A stretch of 64,000 nucleotides of DNA from Pseudoalteromonas gelatinilytica (GCF_001641615.1 NZ_LRRU01000020.1:80475-144474), one strand, 5' to 3'; positions 1 through 12,530 are shown, numbered from the stretch's first letter. The notes: generated from the letters alone by a model not told the origin. Numbers and translations: made by a program.

Positions 1-1016
1 GCTTCAAGCCTAACAATGGGCGTCAGTGGCAAATTTTCGCCATCAAGAGTCACTGTTTTATTACTGCCCGCATAGGGCGCATCGCGATAAACTGGCATGG
101 CAATACTGTAAAAGCGTGCATCACCCCGGGAGGTATAAATGGGTAATCGTAAATGAAACTCTTGCCTTGCTGGTATCAAACCTTGCTCTGCAATTACAAT
201 TACTTGTCCCGTGTTTGTTTGAGTCTGCTTTAACTTGCCAAAGCGTTTGCTAAATTCTTCAAAATCCTGATCAAACCCTTGTTTTTTGGCAAGGCGTAAC
301 ACTGTTTGCTGTAAGTAGCTATTTTCGCTATTTATTTCGAGTGCTTTCTTATAATCGATATAGGCATCATCAAACTGTTTATCTGCCTCATAAAGTAGGC
401 CAGACAAATAAAACGTAAAGGCATTTTGAAAGCCATTTTTGACATTACCAATTAGCTCGGCCATATCAGGGTAGCCTTCGGCTGCCTGTTCTGCTTGTTG
501 ATCAAGTTCAGCTTGATTGTCTTTAAGTGCATCTTCTTGCACTTTATTTGCACGTCTAACTTCAACTAATGCAGATTCAAGTTGTTTATCAAATACATAA
601 CTCAGTGCTTTGTAGCTATGCAGCATGGTCATTTCATAGGCTGCTGGCTCATAACCAATCACTGAGTCATTGGTTAATAATGAATTTGTTTGCTCAAGGC
701 CTGCACTTAGCTGTACTTTGGCTGCTTGACGCTTTTTTTCCATATTTTGATAAACAGCTTCAAAGGTCTCATTGGCCTGAGAATTTTGTTTAGCCAAAAA
801 CTCAAGACGGGCCGTTTCAAGCTGATTTAACAAATAGTTACTATGGCCTCGGCTGTTACTTGGCAAAAGTTGCTGCGCACTTGCTATGTTATTCTGAGAA
901 ACAGCTTGGCGCACAGGTCTTAGCTGCGTCGCATAATCTTGGAATAGATCAGTAATACCTATGGTACTGCAACCAGATAACAGTAGAGCAGCTCCAATAA
1001 ATAAACGTCGATGCAC
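1..1016 (-). CDS. COG3014-type lipoprotein, partial at C-terminus
   Basis: The frame is open from a GTG at 1014-1016 to the window edge (about 338 codons), so the C-terminus is missing. An AGGAG lies 7 bases before the GTG, which decides the start. The N-terminus (VHRRLFIGAALLLSGCS) is a lipoprotein signal with lipobox LSGC, so the protein is probably anchored in a membrane facing the periplasm. The middle is rich in Gln, Glu and Ala, likely helical, with a TPR-like stretch near residues 215-245. I recognise the COG3014 family of uncharacterised envelope lipoproteins, in relatives often beside lpoB-like genes. No biochemical function can be assigned. Confidence 0.7.
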   Translation of the reverse strand, partial: MHRRLFIGAALLLSGCSTIGITDLFQDYATQLRPVRQAVSQNNIASAQQLLPSNSRGHSNYLLNQLETARLEFLAKQNSQANETFEAVYQNMEKKRQAAKVQLSAGLEQTNSLLTNDSVIGYEPAAYEMTMLHSYKALSYVFDKQLESALVEVRRANKVQEDALKDNQAELDQQAEQAAEGYPDMAELIGNVKNGFQNAFTFYLSGLLYEADKQFDDAYIDYKKALEINSENSYLQQTVLRLAKKQGFDQDFEEFSKRFGKLKQTQTNTGQVIVIAEQGLIPARQEFHLRLPIYTSRGDARFYSIAMPVYRDAPYAGSNKTVTLDGENLPLTPIVRLE

Positions 1017-1150
1017 TGAACACTCCTTTTAAACAATGTACTCAGATTAGCATACGCGGCTTAACCTTCTATGATAAATTATGTAAAAAATCGTAAGTTA
1101 ATTGTCTAATTTTAGGTCTTATCTTTTTTAAAACCAAAAGGATAACTCAT

Positions 1151-2023
1151 TTGTTGAGCACCATACTGTATACCTTGATTGCACTTTGTGCGTTTGCAGC
1201 TAACTCTTTGCTGTGCCGGATGGCATTACAAAGTGGTGATATTGATCCGTTAAGTTTTACAGCCATTCGCTTTGCAAGTGGGGCGTTGATGTTGCTTGGT
1301 ATACTTATATGGCAAACAACTTTATTGAGATCAAAATCACAATCAGCTCAACCTTTAACCGATAAAGGTAGCAATATCAGTGCGCTTAGCTTATTTGTTT
1401 ACGCGCTGTGCTTTTCAGTTGCCTATGTTGATTTAAACACAGGCACAGGCGCACTTATCTTATTTTCAGCAGTACAGTTAACCATGATAGGCCATAGTGT
1501 TTTAAATAAAGAACCACTCAGTAAAGTGCAGTGGGGGGCTTTGTTTGTCGCTTTTGCGGGCTTTATATACTTAATGCTGCCCTCAGCCACGGTGCCTTCT
1601 TTGATGCCTGCAATGCTCATGGCGTTAAGTGGTGTGGCGTGGGGTGTTTACAGTATTCGCGGAAAATCATGCAGCTCACCTTTGCAAGCAACCAGCTTTA
1701 ACTTTCTAAGAAGTTTAATACTCGTGCCAATTTTAGTGTTTCTAGCCGTGGTTGATTGGCAAGATATTACTGCCAGTGGGGTTTATTTGGCGATAGCTTC
1801 AGGAGCGCTTGCATCCGGGCTTGGCTATAGCATTTGGTACATTGCACTACCTAGGCTTAAAAGTAGCCAAGCAGGTGTGGTGCAGCTAACCGTGCCTGTA
1901 CTTGCCACATTAGCTGGGGTGGTGGTTTTAGATGAGCAATTAACAGCGCGTTTAGTTGTAGCCAGCGCCTTAATTCTTGGCGCTGTACTGGTGTTTTTGA
2001 TGGCTAAAAAGCGCAGTGTCTAG
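1151..2023 (+). CDS. EamA/DMT-family membrane transporter
   Basis: The 290-residue protein has about ten hydrophobic segments arranged as two EamA repeats (roughly residues 5-140 and 150-285), the normal size and layout of drug/metabolite-superfamily permeases. The start is TTG, with an AAGGAT ribosome site about 10 bases upstream; no ATG is nearby. The second half carries the typical GALASGLGYSIWYIALPRLKSS region seen in members that also have the PVLATLAG signature. The substrate cannot be read from sequence. It stands alone, convergent with the M15 peptidase gene, only one base separating the stops. Confidence 0.88.
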   Translation: MLSTILYTLIALCAFAANSLLCRMALQSGDIDPLSFTAIRFASGALMLLGILIWQTTLLRSKSQSAQPLTDKGSNISALSLFVYALCFSVAYVDLNTGTGALILFSAVQLTMIGHSVLNKEPLSKVQWGALFVAFAGFIYLMLPSATVPSLMPAMLMALSGVAWGVYSIRGKSCSSPLQATSFNFLRSLILVPILVFLAVVDWQDITASGVYLAIASGALASGLGYSIWYIALPRLKSSQAGVVQLTVPVLATLAGVVVLDEQLTARLVVASALILGAVLVFLMAKKRSV

Positions 2024-2024
2024 A

Positions 2025-4176
<2,152 letters not shown>

Positions 4177-4181
4177 AAATT

Positions 4182-4679
4182 CTACTTTTTAGTTACAGTG
4201 AGTAATGTGTCTACCCCAGCAGTGACCTGAGATAGTGAATAATAAAGGGGTCCAAGGTGTTGGCTATTGAGAACGCAAAGCGTACCAAGCATAGGGCTGC
4301 TCAACTCGCGTAAATCAAAATAGGCTAATCGTTCACCTTGGCTAATTTTACTGCCGTTTAATTTAGCGATATTGGTGTGGTTGATATGTTCTTCAACCGA
4401 TGAAAACGATAAGTTTAATAAAACTTTTAAACCGTTTTTTGCTTGTAAAATGTATTCTTTACCAGCATTTTTAACTTGTAATAGGGTGCCATCGAATGGC
4501 GCAATGATGTTGTGGCTGGTTAGTTCAACACTAATCCCTGGGCCAAGGGTGGCAAAACGAAAAAATGGCTCAGGGTGCTCGTTAATGCTTTTTACACGCC
4601 CACTAAATGGGCTTTTAATGGCCATGCAGCGCGCTTTTCTGAGGCTGCGTTCGGGTAAGTATTGAACTTCGTTAGTCAT
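4182..4679 (-). CDS. IIA-Glc (Crr)-like protein lacking both active-site histidines
   Basis: The 165-residue protein aligns along its length with PTS IIA-Glc: SPFSGRVKSINEHPEPFF, GPGISVELTSHNIIAPFDGTLLQV, NGLKVLLNLSFSSVEE, GERLAYFDL. In E. coli Crr the phospho-acceptor pair is His75 and His90. At the equivalent positions I read Lys (AGKEYIL) and Asn (VLLNLSF). It therefore probably cannot accept phosphate from HPr and may be a regulatory remnant of the fold. It lies between the ArsC-like and ACT-domain genes on the same strand, 3 and 5 bases apart, with no PTS genes in the window. Confidence 0.72.
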   Translation of the reverse strand: MTNEVQYLPERSLRKARCMAIKSPFSGRVKSINEHPEPFFRFATLGPGISVELTSHNIIAPFDGTLLQVKNAGKEYILQAKNGLKVLLNLSFSSVEEHINHTNIAKLNGSKISQGERLAYFDLRELSSPMLGTLCVLNSQHLGPLYYSLSQVTAGVDTLLTVTKK

Positions 4680-4682
4680 GGC

Positions 4683-5075
4683 TTATTTAACATCACCTAG
4701 CACATGGTAACCGTCTTTTTTCAGAGCTGTAATGGCTTTGGCCATACTTTGCTTTTTCACTAATACATAATCGGTATCGTAAGTAGATAAAGCAAAAATC
4801 GAAATCGACGCTTTTGCTAGCACGCCAGAAATGTTCGCCATAATACCAGTCAACGAAAAACCAAGTGGGCCAATGACTTCCAGTGCTTGCCAGTCGGTTT
4901 CTTGGTCCAGACTGTCGAGCTGGAAACTACTTGGGCAGACAATAGACAGCTCATCAGCCGTTTTTGCAATAAAGAAAATAGCTTGTTGGAGTAAGGCAGG
5001 GTCAATCGTTGCATCGACATCTAAACTATGAATGGTAAGTTCTTCACTATGAAGTTGTAACGTTTGTTTTGACAT
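4683..5075 (-). CDS. ACT-domain regulatory protein
   Basis: The chosen start is the ATG at 5073-5075 (MSKQTLQLHSEEL) because an AGGAT ribosome site lies 6 bases upstream; the open frame extends 22 codons further but that stretch has no site. This gives 130 residues. The second half (VIGPLGFSLTGIMANISGVLAKASISIFALSTYDTDYVLV) is an ACT domain of the CASTOR/ACT_7 type, a small amino-acid-binding fold. The ligand is unknown. It is probably the first gene of the minus-strand cluster that runs to the M15 peptidase. Confidence 0.75.
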   Translation of the reverse strand: MSKQTLQLHSEELTIHSLDVDATIDPALLQQAIFFIAKTADELSIVCPSSFQLDSLDQETDWQALEVIGPLGFSLTGIMANISGVLAKASISIFALSTYDTDYVLVKKQSMAKAITALKKDGYHVLGDVK

Positions 5076-5237
5076 CTGCGATCCTATCTTTGAAGCCTTT
5101 GAATTTATAGTATAGGTAAACAAAGTTAAGATAAAGCGCAATAATTTTGATTGCTGAGGTTTTACTCAATATCGCTGTTGAGGTTGTCCACAGATTCTGT
5201 GGATAAATATGGGAATAGGTCAGTATAAAGAAGGTAA

Positions 5238-5271
5238 TAGGCTAATTTATAAGGGTTTTATAAATTAGCCT
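5238..5271 (-). terminator. Hairpin downstream of pta
   Basis: A long AT-rich inverted repeat, TAGGCTAATTTATAA against its near-perfect complement with a 4-base loop, begins 14 bases after the pta stop. It lacks a clear T-run, so it may act as a weak terminator or an mRNA 3'-stabilising structure. Confidence 0.5.
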
Positions 5272-5284
5272 AAATTTTGAAGGG

Positions 5285-7441
5285 TTAATTTTCTAAGCTT
5301 TCAACTTGCTTAGCTTGAATTGCTGTAAGGGCAATGGTGTAAACAATATCGTCTACTAATGCACCACGACTCAAGTCATTTACCGGCTTACGCATACCTT
5401 GCAGCATTGGGCCAATACTAATTAAATCGGCACTCCGTTGAACTGCTTTATAGGTTGTATTACCGGTATTTAAATCTGGGAATACAAACACCGTTGCTTT
5501 ACCTGCAACCGGGCTGTCTGGTGCTTTCTTAATTGCTACATTTTCCATAATTGCAGCGTCGTACTGAAGCGGGCCATCAATCACTAAATCAGGGCGCTTT
5601 TGCTGGGCAAGTTTAGTGGCTTCACGCACTTTTTCCACGTCAGCACCTGAACCCGAAGTACCCGTACTGTAGCTGATCATTGCAACACGAGGTTCAATAC
5701 CAAACGCAGCCGCTGAATCAGCTGACTGGATCGCGATATCGGCCAGTTGCTCTGCTGTTGGGTCAGGGTTGATTGCACAGTCACCGTAAACCAGAACTTG
5801 ATCAGGTAACAACATAAAGAACACTGACGATACCAACGATGAACCCGGTGCAGTTTTAATTAACTGTAGCGGTGGGCGAATCGTATTCGCAGTGGTGTTA
5901 ACCGCACCCGACACTAGACCATCTACTTTTCCTTGTTCAAGCATCATGGTGCCAAGCACCACGTTATCAAGTAATTGCTCTTGGGCAACCACTTCTGTTA
6001 AGCCTTTGTTTTTACGAATTTCAACCATAGGCGCAACGTAATCGTTGATCACATCCGCTGGCTCAACAATAGTTACGTTATCGTTAAGCTCAACACCTTG
6101 TTGCTCAGCAATACGTAAAATCTCTTCTTTGTCACCAAGTAAGATTGTTTTTGCAATGCCACGTTGGCCACAAATTGCCGCAGCTTTAATTGTGCGCGGC
6201 TCATTACCTTCTGGTAAAACAACTGTTTTATTCGCTTGACGAGCTTTGTCTGTCAGTAAGAAACGAAACGCTGGCGGAGACATTTTACGAGTACGACCAA
6301 CACTTTGCGCTAGGCTGTCTAACCAATCAGAGTCAATGTGGCTGGCGTTGTGATCTTTTACTTTATCGATACGCTGATCATCATCACACGGTACTTCCAT
6401 ATTGAAGTTGTGCAGTAATAAAGACGTGCGCCACGTATCTTCTTCTGTTGCAAGAATTGGCAGGCCCGTATCCATCGCTTGTTCGCATAATTTCATGATG
6501 CGATCTTCAGGCTTAAAGCCACCGGTTAATAAAATAGCCCCAAGCTTGGTGCCATTCATAGCTGATAAACAAGCGGCAACTAATACATCAGAGCGATCGC
6601 CCGGAGTGACCAGTAATGCACCTGGGGTAAAGTGGCTTAAAATATTCGATACGGTACGGGCGCAGAAAGTAACGCGACGTAAACGTCGGTGAGCCATGTC
6701 GCCTTCATTAATAACTTCGGCCTTTAAGTATTCACATAAATCACGCACACGCGGCGCTACTAGATCGAAATCCCACGGGATTGAACCTAATAACTTAAAT
6801 GGGTGCTTTCTGAAAATAGGCAGCGATGCTAAACGGTTTAATTCGTTTTCAAGTTGCTCTGGCTCATGAGCTTCAACTAGATCAGCACGGGCACGACCTT
6901 CATCATCTAAAGGTGCATTAACTTTGTTGAAAATACAGCCTAACACGCGAGGGTGGTTAACACCGCCATAGTTGCCTGAGGCGATTTCTAAACGGTCTTC
7001 AATTTGGTCGTTGCTATCGTTACTAGGCGTTAAAACAAAAACAATATCAGCACCCAGAGTTTGCGCGATTTCACGGTTTACACGGCCTGCGTACGGCTGA
7101 CGACGTGTTGGCACCATACCTTCAATAATTGCAATTTCGTCTTCTTTAATGGTGTTTTCAAAGCGCTCGACGATTTCTTCAAGTAAGTCGTCGCCTTTAC
7201 CATCACCAATCATTTGTTCTGCATAGCTCAAATCGAAGGGAGTAGGCGGATTAATTGGCGAGCCATGAGTAACAATCTGCGTCGACTTTTCAGGGCCTGT
7301 ATCGCCAGAACGCGGCTGTGCAATTGGTTTGAAAAAGTTCACTTTAAGCGCTTTTTGCTCAAGTGCACGCACTAAACCAACAGAAACAGATGTTAAACCA
7401 ACCCCAGTTGAAATAGGGATCAACATAATTCTACGTGCCAT
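5285..7441 (-). CDS. pta: Phosphate acetyltransferase
   Basis: 718 residues, the length of the long, three-domain Pta of enterobacteria and Vibrio. It interconverts acetyl-CoA and acetyl phosphate. The N-terminal P-loop-like domain ([19 protein letters not shown]) is followed by a DRTGG domain (about residues 210-330, with [11 protein letters not shown]) and the C-terminal PTA_PTB catalytic domain (about 385-710; [31 protein letters not shown]). It is three bases downstream of ackA and clearly co-transcribed with it. Confidence 0.97.
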   Translation of the reverse strand: MARRIMLIPISTGVGLTSVSVGLVRALEQKALKVNFFKPIAQPRSGDTGPEKSTQIVTHGSPINPPTPFDLSYAEQMIGDGKGDDLLEEIVERFENTIKEDEIAIIEGMVPTRRQPYAGRVNREIAQTLGADIVFVLTPSNDSNDQIEDRLEIASGNYGGVNHPRVLGCIFNKVNAPLDDEGRARADLVEAHEPEQLENELNRLASLPIFRKHPFKLLGSIPWDFDLVAPRVRDLCEYLKAEVINEGDMAHRRLRRVTFCARTVSNILSHFTPGALLVTPGDRSDVLVAACLSAMNGTKLGAILLTGGFKPEDRIMKLCEQAMDTGLPILATEEDTWRTSLLLHNFNMEVPCDDDQRIDKVKDHNASHIDSDWLDSLAQSVGRTRKMSPPAFRFLLTDKARQANKTVVLPEGNEPRTIKAAAICGQRGIAKTILLGDKEEILRIAEQQGVELNDNVTIVEPADVINDYVAPMVEIRKNKGLTEVVAQEQLLDNVVLGTMMLEQGKVDGLVSGAVNTTANTIRPPLQLIKTAPGSSLVSSVFFMLLPDQVLVYGDCAINPDPTAEQLADIAIQSADSAAAFGIEPRVAMISYSTGTSGSGADVEKVREATKLAQQKRPDLVIDGPLQYDAAIMENVAIKKAPDSPVAGKATVFVFPDLNTGNTTYKAVQRSADLISIGPMLQGMRKPVNDLSRGALVDDIVYTIALTAIQAKQVESLEN

Positions 7442-7444
7442 TAA

Positions 7445-8659
7445 TTAACCCTCCTTTGCAATGCGGGCTGCGTCGTTAGCAATAACCCATTCTTCGTTGG
7501 TCGGGATCACAAACGCTTTCGCGTGGGCTTGGCCTTTTGAGATTAAGCCTTCTTTACCAAAGCGAGCAGCTAAGTTTGCAGCTTCGTCACACTCAAGGCC
7601 TAAAAAGCCTAATTGGGTGATCACTTTGTCACGAATGATATCTGAGTTTTCACCGATACCACCGGTGAAAATAAGTGCATCAAGGCGTTGTACAGGCACT
7701 AAGAATGCGGCGATTTGTTTTGCTAAACGGTAGCAGAAAATATCGAGTGCAAGGTTTGCTTGCGGGTGACCTTCAACAGCGGCTTCTTCAATAGTGCGAC
7801 AGTCATTTGATAATTCACTAATACCTAACAGGCCACTTTGCTTATTAAGTAAGTCATCAATTTCTTGCACTGAATAATTAAGTTGCTGAGTTAAAAACGT
7901 GAATAAACCCGGGTCGATGCTACCACTGCGCGTGCCCATCACTAAGCCTTCAAGCGGTGTCAGACCCATGCTGGTATCAACGCTCTTACCATCTTTAATC
8001 GCACACACTGAACAACCATTACCTAAATGCGCACTGATCACATTGGTTTGCTCACGCTCTTTACCTAGCAATTTTGCCGCTTCTCCAGCAACATAATAAT
8101 GGCTTGTACCATGAAAACCATAACGTCTCACCCCGTGCTCTTTATAAAGCGAGTAAGGTAGGGCGTATAAGTATGCAATATTTGGCATGCTTTGGTGAAA
8201 TGCCGTATCAAATACAGCAATTTGCGGTAGCGTTGAGAACGCTTGCTGTGCAGTGCGAATGCCCAATAAATTTGCAGGGTTATGAAGTGGAGCAAGTGCC
8301 GCTGTTTTTTCGATAGCTGTAAGTACATTATCGTCGATAAGCACAGACTCAGTGAAATGCTCACCACCGTGCACAACACGATGACCCACCGCAATTAAGT
8401 TATCTGCCAGACCTAACTCATTAACTAGCTTCACAAGCTCAGCAATGGCTGCATCATGGGCTTGGCCCTTTGCAAGTTCAATAAGTTGTTTTTCACCATT
8501 ATATTTATATTTGATTGAAGGCGTGTCTGAGCCAAGGCGCTCAGCTAAACCAGAAATAACTTCGTCAGAAGTAGTGGCATCTAAAATGGCAAATTTTAAA
8601 CTTGAACTACCACAGTTCAGTACTAAAACATGTTGTGGTGAGCAAAGGTGCGTCGACAT
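7445..8659 (-). CDS. ackA: Acetate kinase
   Basis: 404 residues, full length. It makes ATP and acetate from acetyl phosphate. ASKHA-fold landmarks are present: LVLNCGSSSLKFAI at the N-terminus, VGHRVVHGGEHF, VFDTAFHQSMP, RRYGFHGTSH, SAHLGNGCSV, DTSMGLTPLEG and IFTGGIGENS. An AGGA ribosome site precedes the ATG. With pta it forms the acetate overflow and acetate assimilation pathway, ackA being first. The 290-bp region upstream separates it from the divergent yfbV. Confidence 0.97.
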   Translation of the reverse strand: MSTHLCSPQHVLVLNCGSSSLKFAILDATTSDEVISGLAERLGSDTPSIKYKYNGEKQLIELAKGQAHDAAIAELVKLVNELGLADNLIAVGHRVVHGGEHFTESVLIDDNVLTAIEKTAALAPLHNPANLLGIRTAQQAFSTLPQIAVFDTAFHQSMPNIAYLYALPYSLYKEHGVRRYGFHGTSHYYVAGEAAKLLGKEREQTNVISAHLGNGCSVCAIKDGKSVDTSMGLTPLEGLVMGTRSGSIDPGLFTFLTQQLNYSVQEIDDLLNKQSGLLGISELSNDCRTIEEAAVEGHPQANLALDIFCYRLAKQIAAFLVPVQRLDALIFTGGIGENSDIIRDKVITQLGFLGLECDEAANLAARFGKEGLISKGQAHAKAFVIPTNEEWVIANDAARIAKEG

Positions 8660-8949
8660 AGCTAGGTCCTAAAAATACGATATCAGTCAGTGTATATTAA
8701 GGCTTGATAATTAGAATTCTTTGCCAGTATAGTAAATAAGTATTTTGTTGCTACACTTAACAAAGCTAGGCTGTAATTATACTAAAGTCTGGTTGACTTA
8801 AGCCGATAACATTTTATCTCATTTAGACATTAAACGTTAGTCTCATTACCATTAATTTGGTATTAAAACTAGGACAGGTTTTGCAGGGATTGTATCCGGG
8901 AGTGTGTTACACTCGATTGTGAAACAAGATGAAGACCCTAGGAGTGATG

Positions 8950-9396
8950 ATGCAAAAAGGTGTCATGTCACAAGTGCAAACAGGTCGTCAATACGCTAAA
9001 AAATGGCCGATGCGACAAGAGCTCGCTCCATTGTTTGCCGAATTTAGAGTGATCAAGGCCACAGATCTGGCTATTACAGTGATGCCAATATTGGCAATGC
9101 TGACTGTATTCATGCAAGTTAATTATTTAGGTAGTGATTATTTTCCACAAGCAATCACTATCGCGCTTTTCTTTTTATCACTACCGCTGCAAGGTTTGTT
9201 GTGGCTAGGCCGCCGTGCAGAAACTCGCTTAGAACCAGCAATGCTTAGTTGGTACACAGAGCTGCACAGTAAAATGAAAGCGCATGGTTATCAGTCACAA
9301 TTAACGACTGAAAAACCACGCTATTCAGATTTAGCTCAACTATTAAAAGATATGTTCGAAAAAATGGATAAAGCCTTTACTAAAGAACACTTCTAA
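8950..9396 (+). CDS. yfbV: YfbV (UPF0208) inner-membrane protein
   Basis: Recognised by RQYAKKWPMRQELAPLFAEFRVIKATDLAI and SLPLQGLLWLGRRAET, both very close to E. coli YfbV. Two hydrophobic segments lie in the first 90 residues; the rest is soluble. The ATG at 8950 is preferred because AGGAG lies 5 bases upstream; in-frame alternatives are 8929, 8947 and 8965. In E. coli YfbV is also next to ackA-pta and has been reported to limit spreading of MatP-organised Ter-domain structure. Its stop overlaps the convergent rlmA stop by 4 bases. Confidence 0.9.
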   Translation: MQKGVMSQVQTGRQYAKKWPMRQELAPLFAEFRVIKATDLAITVMPILAMLTVFMQVNYLGSDYFPQAITIALFFLSLPLQGLLWLGRRAETRLEPAMLSWYTELHSKMKAHGYQSQLTTEKPRYSDLAQLLKDMFEKMDKAFTKEHF

Positions 9397-10190
9397 TCAC
9401 GAATAAACTGGCTCACATAAAACGATAACGTTACTTTTTGTGGGCCTTGCTGCTCAATCTGCTGCCAATGCTCTGGGCGGAATTTCCACGCAAACGGCGT
9501 CATCATAATTAAATGTTTAATCTCATCAACAGACAACAGCACCTGTTGCTCTAATAATGTTGCCGACTCTTTGCTAAAGCCTGCTGGTGGTTCTATCTCT
9601 GTATGCGGTTTAACATCGGCATAAATAAACGCTTTTAACTCTTTAAGATGCCAAGGGCCAGGGCTTGCAACAATTAAACTAGCTTGCGGTTTGGCAAGGC
9701 GGGCAAGTTCTTGTGCAAATAAAGGGGCAAACACACTAACAAGTACATCCGCTTTGGCATCTGCAAAAGGGGCTTGGCTAATCGACGCGACACTAAAATG
9801 CGCATTTTCATACCGCTTAGCGGCGTATTTTACCGCCGGCTTCGAAATATCAACACCATAAACATCGGCACTTGATTGTGCTGCAATTGCTTGAGTGTAA
9901 AAACCTTCACCACAGCCTAAATCAATCACTGAACTTGGAGCGAGAGATGCTACTAATTCAGCTATAGCGTGCTGTAAAAACAAATAGTGCCCGGCACTTA
10001 AAAATACGCGGCGTGCTTGCACCATTTCAAGGTTATCGCCCGGTTGTTTCGACTTTTTATTTTGCACGGGAAGTAAATTGACATAACCCTCTTTGGCGAT
10101 ATCAAAACTGTGATTATTGTCACAGCGGTACGTTTTATCGGTGAGCGTCAGTTCAAGTTTGCAAAGCGGGCAGTGATAGTGAAGACTCAT
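9393..10190 (-). CDS. rlmA: 23S rRNA (guanine-N1)-methyltransferase RlmA
   Basis: 265 residues. It begins with a four-ligand zinc site (CPLC...YRC...H, residues 8-27) followed by FDIAKEGYVNLLPVQNKKSKQPGDNLEMVQARR, diagnostic of RlmA(I), the enzyme that methylates G745 of 23S rRNA. The SAM site is VIDLGCGEGFYTQAIA (about residues 90-105). The ATG overlaps the stop of the upstream membrane-protein gene (ATGA), so the two are translationally coupled. Confidence 0.93.
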   Translation of the reverse strand: MSLHYHCPLCKLELTLTDKTYRCDNNHSFDIAKEGYVNLLPVQNKKSKQPGDNLEMVQARRVFLSAGHYLFLQHAIAELVASLAPSSVIDLGCGEGFYTQAIAAQSSADVYGVDISKPAVKYAAKRYENAHFSVASISQAPFADAKADVLVSVFAPLFAQELARLAKPQASLIVASPGPWHLKELKAFIYADVKPHTEIEPPAGFSKESATLLEQQVLLSVDEIKHLIMMTPFAWKFRPEHWQQIEQQGPQKVTLSFYVSQFIRD

Positions 10191-10837
10191 GAGTCTAAGT
10201 AGTCCTTATCATAAAAGGTTTTTACCCAGTAAGGGCGATAGGTGATCAACAAGGTGATTGCCATGCCATTGAGCATCGCTTCAGGAAACCAAATTATGGC
10301 ACACAGGATCAAATAGTTTTCTGAAATCTCAATAAAACTGTAATCACCAAGCAAGTAATAAAGCACACCACTGGTGAGTATTTTAATACAGGCGATAACA
10401 GCTGCGGTTAAAAACGCGCATAAAAAGATATAAATAAAAAAGTGTCTTGGTAAATAGGTATAACAAATTACAAAGCACAGATAGCTCAACGTAATTGGAA
10501 TGAACGCTGTAAATAACAAATGCACAGGCAATAAACTGATTGGCAATTGTGCAACCAGCACTAACAACAAACTCGCCAAGGTACTTGCAAAAATAGCCAG
10601 TCGCCAACCTAAAATTAGGGTCACTGCGGTGACCCCCAAAATATGCAATTCGAGGCCAGGTAATATGCCTGCTTTAATACGCCACAGTACCGCAAGTACA
10701 AGGGCACATGCGAGTACACCCACTTGTCTTATCGGTGTTGCCAGCAAATGTGATGCGCTTTGCTTATCAAAGCTGAGCCAAATTATTATAGCCACACAGC
10801 TCCACAATGGGAGCTGCCATTGCAGTGTGTCTATCAT
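10187..10837 (-). CDS. CbiM-like (COG3235) energy-coupling-factor membrane protein
   Basis: 216 residues with six or seven hydrophobic segments. [18 protein letters not shown] matches the conserved core of CbiM/NikM-type S-components, which bind cobalt or nickel or related ligands in ECF transporters. The characteristic N-terminal Met-His metal site of true CbiM is absent, so the ligand is unknown and this is better called a COG3235 family member. It overlaps xthA (ATGA) and rlmA. Confidence 0.7.
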   Translation of the reverse strand: MIDTLQWQLPLWSCVAIIIWLSFDKQSASHLLATPIRQVGVLACALVLAVLWRIKAGILPGLELHILGVTAVTLILGWRLAIFASTLASLLLVLVAQLPISLLPVHLLFTAFIPITLSYLCFVICYTYLPRHFFIYIFLCAFLTAAVIACIKILTSGVLYYLLGDYSFIEISENYLILCAIIWFPEAMLNGMAITLLITYRPYWVKTFYDKDYLDS

Positions 10838-11643
10838 GCGTTAAATGTTGACCAAATTGGCGCATGATCAGATGGTTTTTCGATACCGCGCAACTCGTAA
10901 TCAATACCAGACTCAACACAACGCTCAGCAAGAGCAGGGGTTGCTAAGATCACATCAATACGCAGACCGCGGTTGTCATCAAACCCTTTTGAGCGGTAAT
11001 CAAACCACGAATATTGTTCTGTTTTTTCTGGATAAAGTTCACGGAAGGTATCTTTAAAGCCCCAGTTTAATAACGTGCTTAACCATTCACGCTCTTCAGG
11101 TTGGAAAGAACACTTACCTGTTTTTAACCAGCGTTTACGGTTTGGTTCACCAATACCAATGTCGAGATCAGTTGGCGAAATATTAATGTCACCCATCACG
11201 ATAACATCTTGATCAGGCGTGTGGTTATCTTCTAGATGGGTCATTAAATCTTTATAGAATTGACGCTTATAAGGAAACTTTGTTTCATGGGCAATGTTGT
11301 CACCTTGCGGGAAGTAGCCATTCATTACCGTTAAGTCGCGACCATTTTCTTGTGTCACTGTTACGCTGATCATACGGCGCTGTGATTCGTCGGTATCGGT
11401 TGCAAAACCTTTTACTACAGATTTAGGTTCTTGCTTACATAACATTGCCACACCGTAATGTGCTTTTTGACCATGAAAATAAACGTGATAGCCCATTTTT
11501 TGTACGTCTTCGAGAGGGAAGGCCTCATCGTGCACTTTGATTTCTTGTAAGCCGATGATATCTGGTTGATGTTTATCAATTACGGCCTGCAATTGGTGTA
11601 AACGAGCGCGCAGCCCGTTAATGTTAAATGAGATTACCTTCAT
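10834..11643 (-). CDS. xthA: Exodeoxyribonuclease III
   Basis: 269 residues of the exonuclease-endonuclease-phosphatase fold: [29 protein letters not shown] (metal Glu), [24 protein letters not shown] (catalytic Asp and Asn), [22 protein letters not shown] (catalytic Asp-His). It is the main AP endonuclease and 3'-5' exonuclease of base-excision repair. It is first in a three-gene overlapping run with the CbiM-like gene and rlmA. Confidence 0.97.
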   Translation of the reverse strand: MKVISFNINGLRARLHQLQAVIDKHQPDIIGLQEIKVHDEAFPLEDVQKMGYHVYFHGQKAHYGVAMLCKQEPKSVVKGFATDTDESQRRMISVTVTQENGRDLTVMNGYFPQGDNIAHETKFPYKRQFYKDLMTHLEDNHTPDQDVIVMGDINISPTDLDIGIGEPNRKRWLKTGKCSFQPEEREWLSTLLNWGFKDTFRELYPEKTEQYSWFDYRSKGFDDNRGLRIDVILATPALAERCVESGIDYELRGIEKPSDHAPIWSTFNA

Positions 11644-11815
11644 GGTTTACCTATCTGTATTTTTGATTATTCGTTTAGCGCAATTCTATCATCAAACTAG
11701 GGCTTATTCATGAGCAAATTACGAAAATCAAATTGAGTAAATGTTGATCAATTGCTGCTTATTTTAAAGACATTGTTAACTCATTATTAATTATTAAATT
11801 AAATAAATAATTCAG

Positions 11816-11843
11816 TTGATCTACTGATTTTTGTTTATATAAT
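11816..11843 (+). promoter_or_regulatory. Sigma70-type promoter of the DUF3718 gene
   Basis: TTGATC, 16-base spacer, perfect TATAAT, about 47 bases before the start codon at 11890. Surrounding DNA is very AT-rich. The call is from sequence only. Confidence 0.65.
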
Positions 11844-11889
11844 GCGCGCAAACCACCCGTTCATATTATGTACTATTTAAAGGTAAACC

Positions 11890-12324
11890 ATGAAAAAACA
11901 ATTAGTGATGCTTTCTCTTGCATGTATCTCATTTGGCTCATTAGCAAGCAACCCGCACTACTTTTCAGCTGATAACCGTATCGAATCAAAGTTATGTAGC
12001 TTAAGTGCGAACGAAGGGTTTACCGCTGCACGTAAAGAAGCAGCAAAACACGGCATTTCAATGTCACGTTTTTCACAAAGCATTTTATGTAACGGCACAG
12101 ATATCCGTGAAATTGCTAAAAAAGCACAATCACAAGAAGCAGCAACAAAAGCAGCTGTTGAAGTGTTTGCTAAAAATGAGCAAAAAGAAACTCAGCTTTG
12201 TATTACTGCACTTAAGCAAGGTTTAACACCTGTGCGTGAAAAAATTGGTAACTTAAATACCTTAAAATGTAATGGCGAAGCAGTAACAGATTTCGTTAAG
12301 CGTTACCAAAACGCAGCTATCTAA
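11890..12324 (+). CDS. Secreted DUF3718 protein, two repeats
   Basis: 144 residues with a signal peptide (MKKQLVMLSLACISFGSLAS). The mature part has two copies of a motif of about 50 residues, each with paired cysteines: ESKLCSLSANEGF...SILCNGTDIREI and ETQLCITALKQGL...LKCNGEAVTDF. This is the DUF3718 pattern, found mostly in Alteromonadales. Two disulfides per protein are likely in the periplasm. Function unknown. It is monocistronic, with its own promoter and a strong terminator. Confidence 0.75.
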   Translation: MKKQLVMLSLACISFGSLASNPHYFSADNRIESKLCSLSANEGFTAARKEAAKHGISMSRFSQSILCNGTDIREIAKKAQSQEAATKAAVEVFAKNEQKETQLCITALKQGLTPVREKIGNLNTLKCNGEAVTDFVKRYQNAAI

Positions 12325-12346
12325 TCGCGACATTTTAGCGATTTGT

Positions 12347-12374
12347 AAAAAGCGCTCATCGGAGCGCTTTTTTT
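12347..12374 (+). terminator. Intrinsic terminator after the DUF3718 gene
   Basis: AGCGCTC, 4-base loop, GAGCGCT, followed by a run of T. Confidence 0.9.
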
Positions 12375-12530
12375 ATGAAAAAATTACAGCAATCCATGAA
12401 AAGCTTTCTAAATCATAGGCTTAACCAAAACTTAACTTAGTTGTAAGTGCTTGATTTTAGTCAATAAGGCATTTTGGCATTCAACTTGAAATAGTCTAAC
12501 TGAATCTAATCGACTACAAGGAAATGTCTT

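Noticed and set aside
8660..8949. Definite ackA and yfbV promoters
   Set aside because: TTGACT and TTGTTA boxes exist but no pair with a good -10 at standard spacing; I could not support a call.
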